Part shown: positions 36,804 through 48,419 of the stretch, in pieces
How the letters are laid out: each line of letters begins with the position of its first letter
Position numbering within the stretch: position 1 is the first letter of the stretch
Origin: Batrachochytrium dendrobatidis JAM81
Lineage: Eukaryota; Chytridiomycota; Chytridiomycetes; Rhizophydiales
DNA length: 64,000 nt
Direction of reading: 5' to 3'
Assembly (NCBI RefSeq): GCF_000203795.2
Contig: NW_006281109.1
Coordinates: 810,556-874,555 of the forward strand
Translations under genes and position numbers: made by a program
Notes under the pieces: generated by a model
Seen by the model: the letters and a program-made list of their open reading frames with translations, nothing else
Told to the model about the DNA's origin: nothing
Databases searched by the model: none

Positions 36804-38497
36804 ATGAATGACAACGAATACACTAAATGTTGTCCTTCAACACAAATGGAACATCAACTCAATATCTCTCAACCCACTAACCAGAATTTCAACCCAACAG
36901 ACACCAATCCTCAACATTTGTCGCCATCATCCCACTCTTCAACTTTACAGATTGCATCTATACCCGAGTGTATTGACCCGCTTTTTAAAAGCGAGCTAGA
37001 TCCAGCACTGATGAAAAGTACTGATATAAAAGCTCTTGTTGCATCTATTCGTAGCTTGGATTTGGATGTGTTTACATCAGTGTCAAAGTTGCTTTCCAAG
37101 AGACTTCCTAAAGGATGCAGGATCTCCACAACTGACATGTCATGTTTGGTGACCATGGTCAATACACTCAATGAACACATTCAATCATGGAATGAATTGA
37201 CAAGCAAGACAAGGGTGGATGAAAAAGAAGATTCAATTAATACAAGTTTATATTCAATCACCGAGGTAAAGAACCATGCATTGACTATGTGTAGTCAGTT
37301 TTAGCTTGGAATTAAATAGTATTGGTTGACCAACACGTGTATGAATCTAAATTTATTTAGAACGCAGCCTGTCAGCAGTCATACAATAATATAATCTCTG
37401 TTGTGATCCAGATAAAAACCATGATGGAGCATCTTTGCAGTATTTTATTTGTACCCTCTTGCTACGCTGCAACAGATACTGAAGCAATACGCAAATACGG
37501 TGTGAGGGAAAAGTATCGACATATAGCACTTCATCTTTTCAACGACCCATTTAGTAATCTAGTTGAGCAGTATATTCAAGACTATGAACGATTTCACAAG
37601 TCAAATCAACGGAGAAGGCAAAGGACAACTTTAAACAAGCGCGATGGTCTCGGAGATGGCAATAGATGGAATCTATATGACGATATATCCACGAAACCTA
37701 GTCTTTTATCCAAGAGGAAGTGCAGTTTTGAAAACAGTCAAGAGACGGAAGACTTTGATTGTGTGGATGTAGACATACAATCGCAACATATGGATACTGA
37801 AGAAGATCAAGAAATGCAAAGCCCGACTGTTTCCATGTTTTGTGAATGGGTTGTGAACATGTATACGTGTGCGCATTCAAACCAACAGCATGCTTCCAAC
37901 TCGACATTGCCATCATCAACTCAAACACACCGTATTCAAAGTGATCCTGTTTCAGCCTACACACTAAATCTCTTGGAAGAGTTTGTCTATTTTGTAGGTG
38001 GATTTTCACATACCAACCATAAGCTTCTTTATAGCACTGTTACGGATTGGGTTGATCGGCATTTTCGTCAACACACGCAAGCTTCTGGACTGGTAAGATG
38101 GCAAATGGAAACAGGCCAATCGTATTTTGATCGTTTGATTGTAGAAGAGTTTGGAGGTCGTCGAGGATTGGCTTTATGGCTCAAGAGCATGTCCACGACT
38201 CAAATCCAGAGCCAGTTTGAATGTGGTAAACAGGGATTTGTTGGTTGTTTTCGTGATGGCATAGAATGGCTAGATCAACATCTCGATTTGAAATCGAATG
38301 ATTCTGACAAGACTGTATCTGGTTTGAGTACTACACCGCTGTATCGACACCGAGAAATGGGAATTATTGCACTCAGTCTACCTTCACAGCCTGGCGATCC
38401 ACTAATCCAATGTGCACGTTGTGTTGGCCGAGCTATTGTCAGTGATTATTTTATTCATGTCTTACCATCACAACATCATAAATTAGTGATGCGTTGA
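36804..38497 (+). CDS. Unrecognised conserved-looking helical protein
   Basis: Exons 36804-37265 and 37361-38497 join in phase to 532 residues. The first ATG in the frame is at 36804; codons upstream are non-ATG. No family recognised. An Asn/Thr/Gln-rich start is followed by a helical, Leu-rich stretch (ALVASIRSLDLDVFTSVSKL). Across the splice site, a region with MMEHLCSILFVPSCYA and a basic patch (HKSNQRRRQRTT) follows. The C-terminal 180 residues look folded, rich in Trp and aromatic residues (DWVDRHFRQH, FGGRRGLALWLKSMS, CFRDGIEWLDQHLDL) and ending with a CARCVG pair. No signal peptide or membrane segment is seen. Probably intracellular. Confidence 0.7.
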
Positions 38498-39519
38498 CAC
38501 CTGTCGTATAAAAATAGAACGTTGATACGCACATGTATCAGATTTGAATACTTGTACAAGATTAAATTGATAGATGCGGAATTTAGATCAAAATTGTTTG
38601 GTATCAACTGTTGTCATCATGGTGGATTGTTTATCCAAGCATGTTATACCATGTACAACACACGGCTTCGAATATACCGGATGGCTTGAATGAACGCCGT
38701 TATAAACGACAGTGCAGATGGATAAATAAGCCAGAACATCTGAATGGCACCAATGCATAGAGCTTAAAGTGAGTCAGGGTCATTTAGAGCAACAACCATC
38801 TTGATAGAATGAGTGTCTAAACGAGTTCAAAGGCACTGAAATCAAACTCAACTCATCAAAGCAATGGTGGCAACAGAGTGGAAACTAACAGTCGAGTGGC
38901 AGACTATTCAACATGGTTGGCTTGGTTGTTTCAGTTACTAGACCAAAACAGCACATGCCATTACTCAAAACATTTGTAATGAACGCAAGAAATAAACTCA
39001 CACTGCCAGGGTTGGATGGCAATCGATAAAATATGAAATCATTCAACTATCAGAATGATTTATTAAACTATCTGTCAAGTATCATGACTAGCGACAAAGA
39101 TTGAGAATGGAGAAATGAAAAGTTGTTATTCTTGGCAATGCTCTTTTGCAAATATCGTTAGATTGTTCATCTGCCGATTTAAATGACAATGTCATGTATC
39201 GCTTGTTTCTTGTACTACAATCACAATCTGAATTGATAGTCAGATTTCTGACCCTCTCGCTTCAATATAAGACAGCATTACTCATTTGATCCAACGGTTG
39301 CTACAACAGCAGTCTACTTGCTATTAGATTGTTTTCAAACCATGGCGAAATCGGGTTGTTGAAATAAATATTATGCATTCTCATTTCTTTTGTCTTGGCT
39401 GTGAATTAGCATGATGGGGTTATAGAGATGAACCAAGATATAGTAGTAGCAGTGCTACATGGAATGTCTGATTAGCCTTTTGCTTGGATTAAAGCCAGTT
39501 GTGTTGATTCATCTGATTT

Positions 39520-39565
39520 ACGGCTGTATTCACAAAATTAAACACGAAATAAGGATGTCGCAGTG
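39520..39565 (-). repeat. Dispersed intergenic repeat copy (inverted)
   Basis: Starts ACGGCTGTATTCACAAAATT; reverse-complement relation to the copies at 29299 and 46082. Confidence 0.5.
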
Positions 39566-39714
39566 CATAATAAACGGCAATCTCATGAAATAATAATTTC
39601 CACCGAGCTTACTGGACGGCATTGTCCTCGGAACTCCTTGGCAAAGCCCAGTGGCCTTTCTTTTGATGACCTACATGGAAACAATGGCTGCACTCCTGTA
39701 ATCTTTGTTTTCTT

Positions 39715-39731
39715 GAACTAGAGCGTATCTG
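39715..39731 (+). repeat. Dispersed repeat core
   Basis: GAACTAGAGCGTATCTG, identical in 17 bases to 23745-23761. Confidence 0.55.
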
Positions 39732-39838
39732 AGATTTAGGATACAATAAAGAGCTTTATTGACAAAGTTCAACATCTGAATGGCAATGGATGTATTCGAG
39801 TTTAAACTTGACGATTATACAGTACAACGAATATCTAG

Positions 39839-40030
39839 TCATTGTTTATTTTGAAGCAGAATCGAGGCAGTCACTGCAAGAATAGTGATCCATCCTACGC
39901 GAGTACGGCTAACAAGATATGTAAGCAAAGCGATAGTGTGGGGCTTGACAACCACTAACAACATGTACAAGAACAGTGCATACAACTGTTTGGTCATGAC
40001 CAAGTAAATAGTGGTTAGTAATTTAGCCAT
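39839..40030 (-). CDS. Possible small two-helix membrane protein
   Basis: A 63-residue open frame with an ATG at 40030. It consists almost wholly of two hydrophobic segments (LYALFLYMLLVVV and VGWITILAVTASILL) joined by a loop with a few basic residues. No family recognised, no introns needed. It lies alone in a repeat-bearing intergenic region and could be chance or a decayed exon. Confidence 0.25.
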   Translation of the reverse strand: MAKLLTTIYLVMTKQLYALFLYMLLVVVKPHTIALLTYLVSRTRVGWITILAVTASILLQNKQ

Positions 40031-40379
40031 CAGGCACAGCAATCATATGGCAATCAGCCACCACCTAATGGCTACAACTTGCTTTCACTCGCGCCATTGT
40101 GTACTCGGTTCTACAATTGGTGCTAAACCCGTTTCATCAGTGCTGGTTATGCTTGTCAACCCGTTTTGTTGAATAAATGATTTTTACGCTTTCACTCTTC
40201 ATTTTGTATAACTTGACCAGACATCGCATTCCCCGATTTCTTAGAACTGTCATTTTGATACATCGTAAAATCACCAGCATAACAACTTGCTGTGTTCATT
40301 TTCTACAATCTTACACTTATAGTTTGTATATTTAGCACTCAAGCTACCGACTGCTTGCTAGCTTATCGTAGTATTCAAA

Positions 40380-42420
40380 ATGAACTATCACATTTATACC
40401 GCCCTTTTGGCGATCGCTGTTACCACCTCGACGGTAGATGCCCGTGGTGGTTGGTCATTCCATCGTGCACCAGTCAATGGCATAATCGAGCCTCTATACC
40501 TGACGAATGGTCCGAGTTTCTCCAGCAACTTGAATTCTAACAGTGGTGTTACTAGCACTGAGCCATCGCTATCTTCGAGCATCAGTGGTGCCACTGCCAG
40601 TCCAGTTTCAGCGCTTGAGAGTACTGCTACACATGGCGCACGATTTAGCAGTCAGAATCTAGATATACCAGAATCCACTGGTCCCAAATTTCCAGAAAAA
40701 GCTGGTGCAATCGATCCCAACTCGCAAGGTGTGGAGGAACCTGGAGTACCATCAGTCAAACATGTCGCCAAGGCGTTGCTTTCAGGCTCTGAAGAAACTC
40801 TGGGATCCAGTGCACCCAAATCGTAAGCCATGCATTCAGTCACTTGATTAAAAATTCTTGAACACTATCAATACTTGTCATGTACTAACTGTATATCCTG
40901 ATGAATCGCTCCATTGGATTCGACATTTGATTATTCAAATGTTAATTATGCAGTGGGCTATCAAGCTCCATACAAGTTCCAAACTCCAACGTGAACTCAG
41001 GCCTCCTTTCTCCAACTGTCAAACTCAACGGAAAGGCTATTACACTAAGGGCCGGTTCATACGTCACCACTGTAAGTCTACCATAGTTTTAGTCGGAATA
41101 CTTTGAGCGTGTAAATCTACAGATTGCTATTGGATATACTAATCGCTTGCTGCTTATCTACTTTTTCAGTTGACTACGAGAATTAGTCTTGGCACTCCCG
41201 GTCAATCGTTTGATGTGTCGCTTGACACTGGTAGCGATATATTATGGGCCCGTTCGTCAATCTGCACTGGAAATGGATGTGCAAGTGGCCGCAAATATAA
41301 CCCAGCCTTGAGTTCAACATTTATCAATGGTCACACAGCATGGTCTATAATTAACTATGCCGATGGTACTGCAGTGAATTACACTTTGGGTAATGATGCA
41401 TTGACAATTGGCACAGTGTCCCAGCCCAACGTCACGTTTGCTATTCCAACCTCGGTCACTATGCCCCCATCTGTACCAGGCACAGATGGAATCATTGGTC
41501 TTGCTCCTCCCAGTTTCAACAATCAAGGGACTGACACACAATTTATGCAATGGCTTTCTTATTCATTTGCTGTACGCCAAGTTTCTGTCTGGCACGATGT
41601 GATGGTCAAAGAAGACCAAAACGATCGATCCGACAATGGTGGCACAATCACATATGGTGGCATTGAGCCAGGTCGATCGTCTGGAACCCCTCACTGGCTT
41701 CCTATCCAACTCACTAACATTCCTGGCAGCAGTAACTATTGGGTCGTTAACATGGATTCAATCACTTTTGGTGGTGGTGCTATTCCCATGCCTTTGGATG
41801 CTAGCATGGCACTGGTTGATACTGGTACAGCTCAGCTTGTATTGGGTCAGCAACTATTTGATGTTGTTAACCAGCAGATGGGTGGTATCGATAACGGTGC
41901 TGGTCAATATACTCTTGATTGCACCAAGGCCAAAGCTTTCCCGAATCTTGTGCTCACTCTAGGCGGCAAAGCATTTACACTTACCTCGTCTCAGCAATAC
42001 TACACTGATGGCAAGATTTGTGTTTCGATTCTCGGTCGTGCACAAGACGGTGAACAGCGTACTATTCTTGGTGTTGCCTTTCTCCGTCAATACTATGTTA
42101 CATTTGACTATGATCGATGGGCAGTAGGTATTTCTAGCCTGGCCAAGGCGGCTCCTGTATCGAACAATGGAACGCCAGTCATTAGCACTATTCCCAAGAC
42201 GATCAAGACTGTTGGACCACAACCTCGATCTTCAGCTGCAATCAACAATCCACAGCCACGACTGAACAATGATATTCCAACTCAGAACTCTGGCAGTGTT
42301 ACTGCACCGTCGTCGGTTCCTAAACCGGCGGTCAGCAGTGGAAGCAGTATATCAGTAACACATAATTTCTTGGCTATACTTTTATCAATTGTAGCAGCTA
42401 TGAATCTAATGCTGATTTGA
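40380..42420 (+). CDS. Secreted aspartyl protease 2, long propeptide, GPI-like tail
   Basis: Family A1 endopeptidase. Exons: 40380-40822, 40954-41071, 41170-42420, giving 603 residues. Signal peptide MNYHIYTALLAIAVTTSTVDA. An unusually long Ser/Pro-rich propeptide follows (about 240 residues before the catalytic core). Catalytic aspartates are in DTGSDILW and DTGTAQLVL; NYADGT is the flap position. IIGLAPPS and DCTKAKAFPNLVLTLGG are pepsin-type. The C-terminal 80 residues are Ser/Pro/Asn-rich and end in a hydrophobic run (LAILLSIVAAMNLMLI), as expected for a GPI anchor. First of three tandem proteases; it has fewer introns than the other two. Confidence 0.93.
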
Positions 42421-42856
42421 TTGTTACCATACATTTGATTTCCTATTTTCAAAAAATGGGTCGAATCTGTTTTTATCTAACTCTGCTTTAAAAAATACAC
42501 CATTTCATCTCAACATACTTTTGGCAGACTATTTCCGCACAATCAAATTGCGCCTTTAGGCCTTTGATTCTCTTTGCACCATCAGCACATGAATTTTACC
42601 ATTTGAAAGAACTGGAAATAAAAAAAGTCGACACTTGTAATTTACAAATTGAAACTTGCAATTATAATTGATCGTTACAGCCACATATATTGAAGCATAT
42701 GCTAGCCGTCAAGGCATGTGACTTTCAGACTACTGGACAAGAATGTGGAAGTGCATAACAAAAGAATTAGAAACGCGGGTTCAAACTCGCTAGAATACGG
42801 CTGTATATTAGACTTGATATCGACTATTCAACATTTACAAAGAATTGGATTACTAG
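42421..42856. other. Intergenic between proteases 2 and 3
   Basis: 436 bases, AT-rich. The string gaatacggctgtat near 42793 again recalls the dispersed repeat. No gene seen. Confidence 0.4.
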
Positions 42857-45149
42857 ATGGTTAATACTAAAAACCGATATTCTAGAAACCTTTTGCTTTT
42901 GATTGGTTATTCTTTTGCTGGTTTTGTACATGCTAGAAATATCCAGTTTATGCCATGGTCGAGTCAGACTGCCACTCACTCATCTATGTCTTCGTCAGCA
43001 ACGACCATTGATTTGAATACAGAGGATATGGTCGTGGGGATGATTTCTGCAGATACCGAACATCAAGAAACTGCTTCAGTTACTATGATCGCACAGGACA
43101 CTGGACTGGTAATGAGTGATGATCACTCGATGCCTATGGTTCATGTTAATCAGCCGTTTATGCATGAGTTGGATAAAGCATCACTCCAACCTGCTCACAT
43201 GCCAATTCCAAGGTAATTGTATTGTTGCATTTGAGGTTTTATAACGATTGAGTTATCGCCACCATTATTACATTCAATGTGCTGGTAAATCTACAAATGG
43301 TGTTGCTCATACTTGCAATCGATTAACTTTGTAGAATGCCACATCCTGTATCCACAGCTGGTTCCCCATCACCAAAACCGTCTTTTCGACCTAATCATGG
43401 TCCTTTACCATCTCCAAAGAGAACGACTAAAAGCAAAACTGCTACTAAAAAGCCGGCGTCTAATTCACCTGCTACTCCAATACCAACACATTTCTCAAGA
43501 CAACCTCCGCCACATCATACTAGCATTTCTCACTCAACCCCACATTCAAGTGCACCTCACCCATCTACTGCTAAAGGTCCAATTCCTTCTCCTTTACCTC
43601 CTAAAGCTCCAGCCCCAGTTCCAGTACCTTCTTCCATCCCATCACAATCTCCATCTGCTCCAGTTCCAGTTCCAAGATCTCCTCGACCCAATCCATCCCC
43701 ACAGCATGTTCCTTTTACCGCAGTGACATTGGGTGTAGGAAGCTACGCTCTCACAGTAAGTTGCGATTGCATTGGATTTATATCATGGCCATCGAGTCAA
43801 ATTGAATGTATTGTCATTCACTGACTCTGCTATATCAGCTCACTGGACCATTACAGATTGGAACACCACCACAAACCATACAAGTGCAATTCGATACAGG
43901 ATCGTCATTGACTTGGATTAGATCATCGAGTTGTAAAACTGGATCTGGATGTGGCGGACCAAAATATGATCCATCTCGCAGGTAAAAGTTTATGACAGAA
44001 ATGCATAGTTTGCATAGTCCTAACACTTTATGACCATATCATTAGTCTGACGTGGAGACCTGGTACAGGTTTTACTCAATCCATGACCTATGCAGATGGT
44101 GGAAGTATCTCATGTGAAGAACAGCTGGATGTGGTTCATCTTGCAGGCACACAACTTGTATCTGAAAGCATCTGTTCTGCCAATATGATTACCAATGCTG
44201 TAAATCAAACTGATATGCTGGGTGGTCTTGTTGGAATGTCTCCCCCACTTGGAAAGGATAATACCAACCTGATGTTGACTCTTGAGCAATCCTTTGGATT
44301 AAGTATGGTATCGTTTTGGTATAACCAAATGGCAGTAGAAGGTGACCATGGATTGATCAGTGGTGCAGGAGAGATTACATTTGGAGGATACAATCCTGCT
44401 CGATTTAGTGGAGATATTGAATGGTAAGTAACTTGTCAGGATTACACTTTACACCATCTAACTTTTGGATTATTTGGCAGGCTTCCTGTTATTCCCAACA
44501 CAGGGTATTGGTCAGTGAAACTCGATGGCATGACATTTGGAGACATGATTGTTCCTGTTCGTAAAGAACTGTCCAGCCAAACCATTTTTGATACGGGGAC
44601 AACTCTTATTGCACTTCCATCAGATATGTTCACTGTGATGAACACCATCATGTATGCTGAGTTGGATCCAGTAGGAGGCATGTATAAGCTTGATTGTAAA
44701 CACGCCACGACTCTCCCACCAGTAACACTGTTTTTTGGAGGAAAGCCCTATATGATGACCTGGTCTGAGCAGATTCTGACTGACAATGTCGATTGCTGGT
44801 CAGTGTTTACACCTACTCTGAATATGGGGATTATTTTTGGTGTATCATTTCTTCGAGTAAGTCCATCTAGATTGTGATTCGACTTGATGAAAAACTAACA
44901 TGTTTACAGAACTATCATGTTACGTTTGATTACACATCAACGCTGATGCAAGTGGGGTTAGCGGCTACTACGGGACAGGTTCCACAGCCACCAACATTTA
45001 CCAGAACACTGTCCAACTCGACCAGTAACGGGAAAACACTACAGACGTCATCAGGACAGTCATTCAGCGAAGCCGGGTATAGACGGACGAGTATGACCAT
45101 AGTATGGATGATTGCTGTGCACATTTTTATGGTAAGGGTTCACAGCTAG
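42857..45149 (+). CDS. Secreted aspartyl protease 3 with proline-rich stalk
   Basis: Family A1 endopeptidase. Exons: 42857-43212, 43335-43755, 43839-43981, 44046-44423, 44481-44856, 44910-45149, giving 637 residues. After a signal peptide ([15 protein letters not shown]) and a Met/Asp/His-containing propeptide comes a Pro/Ser-rich stretch of about 130 residues coded by exon 2 (repeats such as PAPVPVP and [10 protein letters not shown]). Exon 3 then begins the catalytic domain ([19 protein letters not shown]). The second aspartate is in DTGTTLIAL. The Pro-rich block lies before the core, so it may be a stalk or part of a removable propeptide. The C-terminus ends hydrophobic ([15 protein letters not shown]) after a Ser/Thr-rich linker. 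Confidence 0.92.
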
Positions 45150-46237
45150 CAACACTAGACATGAGAATGAAGTGATAAAATAAAGAAACTGTTACCATCA
45201 TGGTTTAAAGGCATTCTGATGGCAAGTAGACAACTGTTGTAGCATTTCAACAAGTTTTTGGTTTATAAACTGTACGATTGTTTCAGGTTAGCGTAGATTA
45301 TATAGATGGAACGCTGAGCTCGCGTCAGAACAAACCAATGACCAAACTTGGCAAGCAGCAGTCATTGACCCAAACAAGTGGCATTGTCGTATATTGAATT
45401 GAAAGGAACAGCAGGTTGTAGTGCAAGTCATGATATACGAGACAAGCGATAGATGCTCCTGTCATTCAAATCAATAAACAATTCACGGATATTTGCAAAA
45501 CATCAAGAGTGATGGCTACAACGACTTATCATGGGGTTCTCTGTTCTCATACCCTTTGTCACTAGTGTGAAGGCACTAGTAAAGTTATCAAAGATTGAAT
45601 GCCACTGATGGCCAAGCATTACAATACCGAATAGAATTTAGATTGCTTAGTTTATTTCAACTCCAAGCTGTATTCATGTAAAGTGAGCACTTTTGTACTA
45701 CTTGCAGTCACTCTTGCTTGGAGTAGACAATGGTTGAATCTCTTTGGTGGACCTTGATGCTTGTTCAATAAACACCATGTCCATCCTATGGTGTTCACAC
45801 AATTCAACTATAGTTTTGGGCTGACAAGTCTTTGAATCTGACACGTTTACACTTGAAGCAAAAGATTGCACATCTCGGGAAAGTGAACCGTTTCCACGTC
45901 AACCGCGCAATGTTTTATAGGAGTTGCAGATTGAACAAGTGCTGAGGATGCAGTGGAACTATAGTGTGAAGATTATTGAATTTTTTACAACCCAATAAAC
46001 TAAACGTTTAGAAACACAATGCTGCCAATAAATTTGGCGCGAACTGGCACCAATCATCTCAGCAGACAGGCTGTTTATCACGTATTCTGACCCCTATTAA
46101 TGTTTCATTTTGCGCGAATACGGCTGTGATGGAAGGCGTACTTGATGCGCTCCATCCACGTGAAGTGAATAAAAGGTCGATTCTACCGTCTGACAGAATC
46201 GTACTCGAGTTTCAAGTAGCTCTTGTTCAGATATCTA
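45150..46237. other. Intergenic 1.1 kb with dispersed repeat and CACGTG
   Basis: No gene seen. A dispersed repeat copy is at 46082-46128, and CACGTG at 46157-46162 lies 75 bases before the ATG of protease 4. Confidence 0.5.
46082..46128 (+). repeat. Dispersed intergenic repeat copy
   Basis: GTATTCTGACCCCTATTAAT followed by gtttcattttgcgcgaatac and ggctgtg; matches 29299-29344 and the inverted copies at 31549 and 39520. Confidence 0.5.
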
Positions 46238-48004
46238 ATGGGTGCATCCATACATACTGCTGTCATATTGCACTTGCTACTGCTGGTTGCTTCATTAGCA
46301 TTTGCTCGTAATGTTGTAGAAATCCCTTCTCAATCTATCCTAAACCCAGACGGTCAACTATCCGGAGGGTCGAAATCAACCGCATTTGCTATCAAGACGT
46401 ATGATTATTGCATCCCCAATTCATATACCACTGTGTCCATTATTAAATTGCATTCATGTTCCAACTCACGGCATCTTCATTCTGAATCTTTGTGTTTACA
46501 GAAGCGTTCGGTTTAACTCAATTCTGCGAGCCTCGGCTGATAATACATCTGCATCTATTACTGCCGCTAGTATGGGCCAAACATTGGTTGGAACGGTTCA
46601 GATTGGCACTCCTCCTATTTCTGTCACTGTGCAGTTTGATACTGGCTCTGCTTCGTTTTGGATCACTTCGTCCTTGTGTAAAGCTGGCAATGCCTGTCCA
46701 CCTACTAGTCCTGTTTACAATCCCGACACAAGGTGAGTTCATGATGGTTCCCACACTGACTCGACTCGATTTTTTGAAATGGATACCCTGCAATCCATCT
46801 GCATTCATGTCAAGCTTAACTTGTTGGATACTCACGCTTAGTTTAAATCCTATTCAATAGCACAACGGCAAAGACCATCAATAATACTCTTCTTAATAGA
46901 GATTATGGCGATGGCACTAGTGTCAAATGTCTAGTTATCAGTGACACATTGGTGATTGCTGGTGTGGCAATACCTAATCAAAGCATCTGCTCTGCAACAG
47001 CAATCAACTACCCGTCCATGTCTTCTGAAGACGGTCTGATTGGTCTTGCCCCACCTCATTACAGTAATGATCCTGCAGATGTTTTTAGCAACTTGAAAAA
47101 TGTATTTCCACAAAACAAGGTCAACTTTTACTATAATCGCAATGTAAATAGTCTGGAATCAAATACTGGATTGGTTCCCAATGCTGGTGAAATTACGTTT
47201 GGTGCTCCCGATCCAAATAGATTCACTGGAAACTTCAAATGGTAAGCCATTCAACCTGATTGTGTTGGTACTGCAATGGTATGGTTTTAAACGCATATTC
47301 ATTTTGTTATAAGGATGCCAATTGTCACCACCGAATCCCATTGGGCGGTTGCGTTTGACTCTGTCACGATCAATGGAAGAACCACTTCTGCTAGTAAAAT
47401 CAGTGCTCTTTTGTAAGTTTTCGTTTATTGAATATCATATTCTGGCCACTCCTTGCTGTTTTAATGGATTGACTGCAGGTGTAATGCTAGCGTATTTTTC
47501 CAATCTTGTATGAAATGTGCTGGATACTAATGCGTTTATCATTGTTTCTGTAGTGATACTGGCACGTCCTTGATATATCTCAACCAGCCCATTTTTAATG
47601 CTGTGAATAGTGCCATGGGTGGTGTCAAGATACGAAATAGTGATATATACCAAGTAGATTGTACCAAAGTTAAATCATTTCCTCCAGTCACATTTACATT
47701 CAATGGAAACTCGTTCACTTTGAATTGGGACCAGCAAGTTATTGTTCTACAAGGCCAAACCTGCATCTCGCTATTTTCTGCTTCTGGTGATCTTCCTACA
47801 ATCTTTGGTGCTTCCTTTTTACGACAGTTTTATACCTCGTTTGACTATACAGGTCTTGTCGGACTTGCTCCACCCACTGGTTCTGTCAAGGCCATGATCG
47901 TTCCTTCAACTTCTGGGTTTAAAAACAGTGCCTTGTCTACTCTTGGTGGTTCCTTTAGTTCATTGATCCTACCGTTTGCTGTCGGTGTGCTGGCAATGGT
48001 ATAA
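46238..48004 (+). CDS. Secreted aspartyl protease 4
   Basis: Family A1 endopeptidase. Exons: 46238-46398, 46502-46732, 46861-47241, 47314-47412, 47554-48004, giving 440 residues. Signal peptide with a core AVILHLLLLVASLAFA. Catalytic aspartates are in DTGSASFW and DTGTSLIYL; DYGDGT marks the flap. Cysteine-paired segments (SLCKAGNAC; VDCTKV) resemble protease 1 at 29573-31365. The two also share four intron positions by phase and context (after the NPDT/NPTK segment, after the NFKW/NFTW segment and around the second catalytic motif). The C-terminus is Ser-rich then hydrophobic (SLILPFAVGVLAMV), again GPI-like. Together with protease 1 it forms a separate subfamily from proteases 2 and 3. Confidence 0.93.
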
Positions 48005-48419
48005 AATAGTTGACCTGCTTGTTTCACATGGTTCCACTTTTGTATTTTTAGTTGAAAGCGATTCCCTTGTTCTAATGTCAGCCTAGATTATTTCATTCGG
48101 CCAACTGGTCCAGTATGAAATACAACATATTATCTTAATGTTTACTTTCCTGCTTTTGATGTATTGTCTCGACAGTATAAATAAAGTCGGTCATTTGACT
48201 GTCATGTATATATTAATTCATGTTTTGTATTTTTGTATTTGGTGTTGATCTGACATACTGCTGTATAATCAACAAAATCAATACATTGAGCACCAACAGA
48301 TCAAGATAAACTTGTGTCAAACCTCCCATAAAAACGTGTAATTAAAAAGTATTGATATTCAAAACGTATTGTGTCTATTGGAGGCATCACCAATGAATAT
48401 CGAATCAAGCATTCTCCAA
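48005..48419. other. Convergent 3' spacer, protease 4 / uL3m
   Basis: 415 bases between two 3' ends, AT-rich; nothing else seen. Confidence 0.5.

Larger units (their letters stand above)
38498..40379. other. Long intergenic region with two dispersed repeats
   Basis: 1.9 kb without a firm gene. It contains repeat copies at 39520-39565 and 39715-39731 and one small minus-strand open frame (39839-40030). Confidence 0.55.
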
